5,412 nt of DNA from Candidatus Omnitrophota bacterium (lineage in GTDB: Bacteria > Omnitrophota > Koll11 > Gygaellales > Profunditerraquicolaceae). Below are positions 4,771 through 5,412 of the stretch, piece by piece. Position 1 is the first letter of the stretch, and the number at the start of each line of letters is the position of its first letter. The position numbers and the translations under genes are program-made. The stretch is from assembly GCA_026387515.1 (NCBI GenBank), contig JAPLLP010000238.1, positions 2,574 to 7,985 on the forward strand, written 5' to 3'. Below the pieces are notes generated by a model that ran no database searches, was not told the DNA's origin, and was given only the letters and a program-made list of their open reading frames with translations.

Positions 4771-5412
4771 TTATTTTGGCTTTGATTTCCATCTACGGTG
4801 AATCCAACCCCACTCCGCAGGATACCTTCGAATATATGCCTCTATTATACCGGTGAGGTTTTGAATATTAATACGAATAGTTTCTTCTGGGGTAGCGCCC
4901 TCTTCCAATTTTAATTCCGGTTCAAATATGATCTTATGCTCGTCGCCTTCTTGGCGAACGATAAAACAAGGTATTATCGCTGCCCCGGTACGTTGAGCTA
5001 GCACAACCGGGCCCGTAGCGGTAGCTGCCTGGGTGCCGAAAAAATTTACAAAAACTCCGGAAGTCCCGAAATTCTGGTCTATAGGTATAAAGACCGCGGT
5101 ATTATGCCTGAGCATACGTATCGTCCCTTCAACGCAGGCGTTACGCGGCTGGCTATAGATAGTCTGAATATTTAACTTGTTTCGCTTCCCGCGGAAAAAC
5201 TCTTCTGTCCGCTTGTCCTTCATCGGCCGCATTATCCCGGCTGCCCGGTATCCTTCAACGCTCAAGCGGCCCAGAAGCAGAGGAAAATTCCCGAAGTGCG
5301 CACTTACCAGGATAACCCCTTTGTTCTTTGCCAAGGCCCGGTCCAGGTTTTCTTTGCCGGATAAGGCAATGCATTTCTTGAGGATTTCGGGTTTATCCAA
5401 GAGATAGAGTAT
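4771..5412 (-). CDS. LpxL/HtrB-like lysophospholipid acyltransferase, N-terminus outside the window
   Basis: The 213 residues seen match the C-terminal two thirds of the LpxL/LpxM (HtrB/MsbB) family. These inner-membrane enzymes transfer an acyl chain from acyl-ACP to lipid A precursors or related lipids. The frame stays open to the window edge (5401-5412 reads ILYL), and the family's usual length near 300 implies about 80-100 residues missing; a TTG at 5400 is not the true start. The catalytic segment reads VSAHFGNFPLL, counted as H39 of the visible part. The family's H-X4-D/E motif here has Pro where the acid is expected. Later family blocks are intact: FIPIDQNFG, GVFVNFFGTQAATATG, LAQRTGAAIIPCF, and the C-terminal EWGWIHRRWK. 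The 3' end is complete (TAA at 4771). It lies 12 nt before the small membrane protein gene, as in an operon. Confidence 0.88.
   Translation of the reverse strand: MLYLLDKPEILKKCIALSGKENLDRALAKNKGVILVSAHFGNFPLLLGRLSVEGYRAAGIMRPMKDKRTEEFFRGKRNKLNIQTIYSQPRNACVEGTIRMLRHNTAVFIPIDQNFGTSGVFVNFFGTQAATATGPVVLAQRTGAAIIPCFIVRQEGDEHKIIFEPELKLEEGATPEETIRINIQNLTGIIEAYIRRYPAEWGWIHRRWKSKPK

Overview
The window comes from a Gram-negative, probably anaerobic bacterium. The evidence is an LpxL/HtrB-type acyltransferase, a CsgG-like outer-membrane lipoprotein, and an NfnAB-type ferredoxin/NAD(P)H oxidoreductase. The mix of small secreted and membrane proteins and the moderate GC would suit a lineage such as Candidatus Omnitrophota, but that placement is an impression and not a measurement. 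Every gene I can support lies on the minus strand, so transcription runs from high to low coordinates.

Layout in the direction of transcription. (1) 5412-4464: the 3' part of an LpxL-like acyltransferase, cut by the window edge, then 12 nt later a 71-residue two-helix membrane protein, then a strong hairpin terminator. (2) 4442-640: a sigma70-type promoter (TTGACA, 17 nt, TAAAGT) starts a probable five-gene operon. Its genes are a secreted 166-residue protein with a Pro/Gln-rich tail, a short CsgG-family lipoprotein, a 26-residue very basic protein, nfnA and nfnB. It ends at a classical terminator (640-671). (3) 736-4: a second promoter-like pair overlaps the nfnB stop codon. It is followed by about 200 nt of hairpin-rich non-coding DNA with two intrinsic terminators, and then a small sigma70-family factor. 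The second terminator ends only about 18 nt before that factor's start codon.

The nfnA/nfnB pair is the best-understood part: a two-subunit flavin/iron-sulfur enzyme balancing NADH, NADPH and reduced ferredoxin. The genes upstream of it in the same probable transcript concern the envelope (secreted protein, lipoprotein) and perhaps the ribosome (tiny basic protein), so the operon is functionally mixed.

The most unusual signals are in non-coding DNA. Two leaders in this operon, before the secreted protein and before the tiny protein, are diverged copies of one element: a variable stem-loop, a small TTCAC/GTGAA hairpin, and a GGAGG ribosome-binding site at identical spacing. The paired stems differ in sequence but keep pairing, which looks like covariation. 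The sigma-factor leader also looks built for transcriptional attenuation. No gap between genes exceeds 300 bases. I saw no tRNA, rRNA, CRISPR array or insertion sequence.
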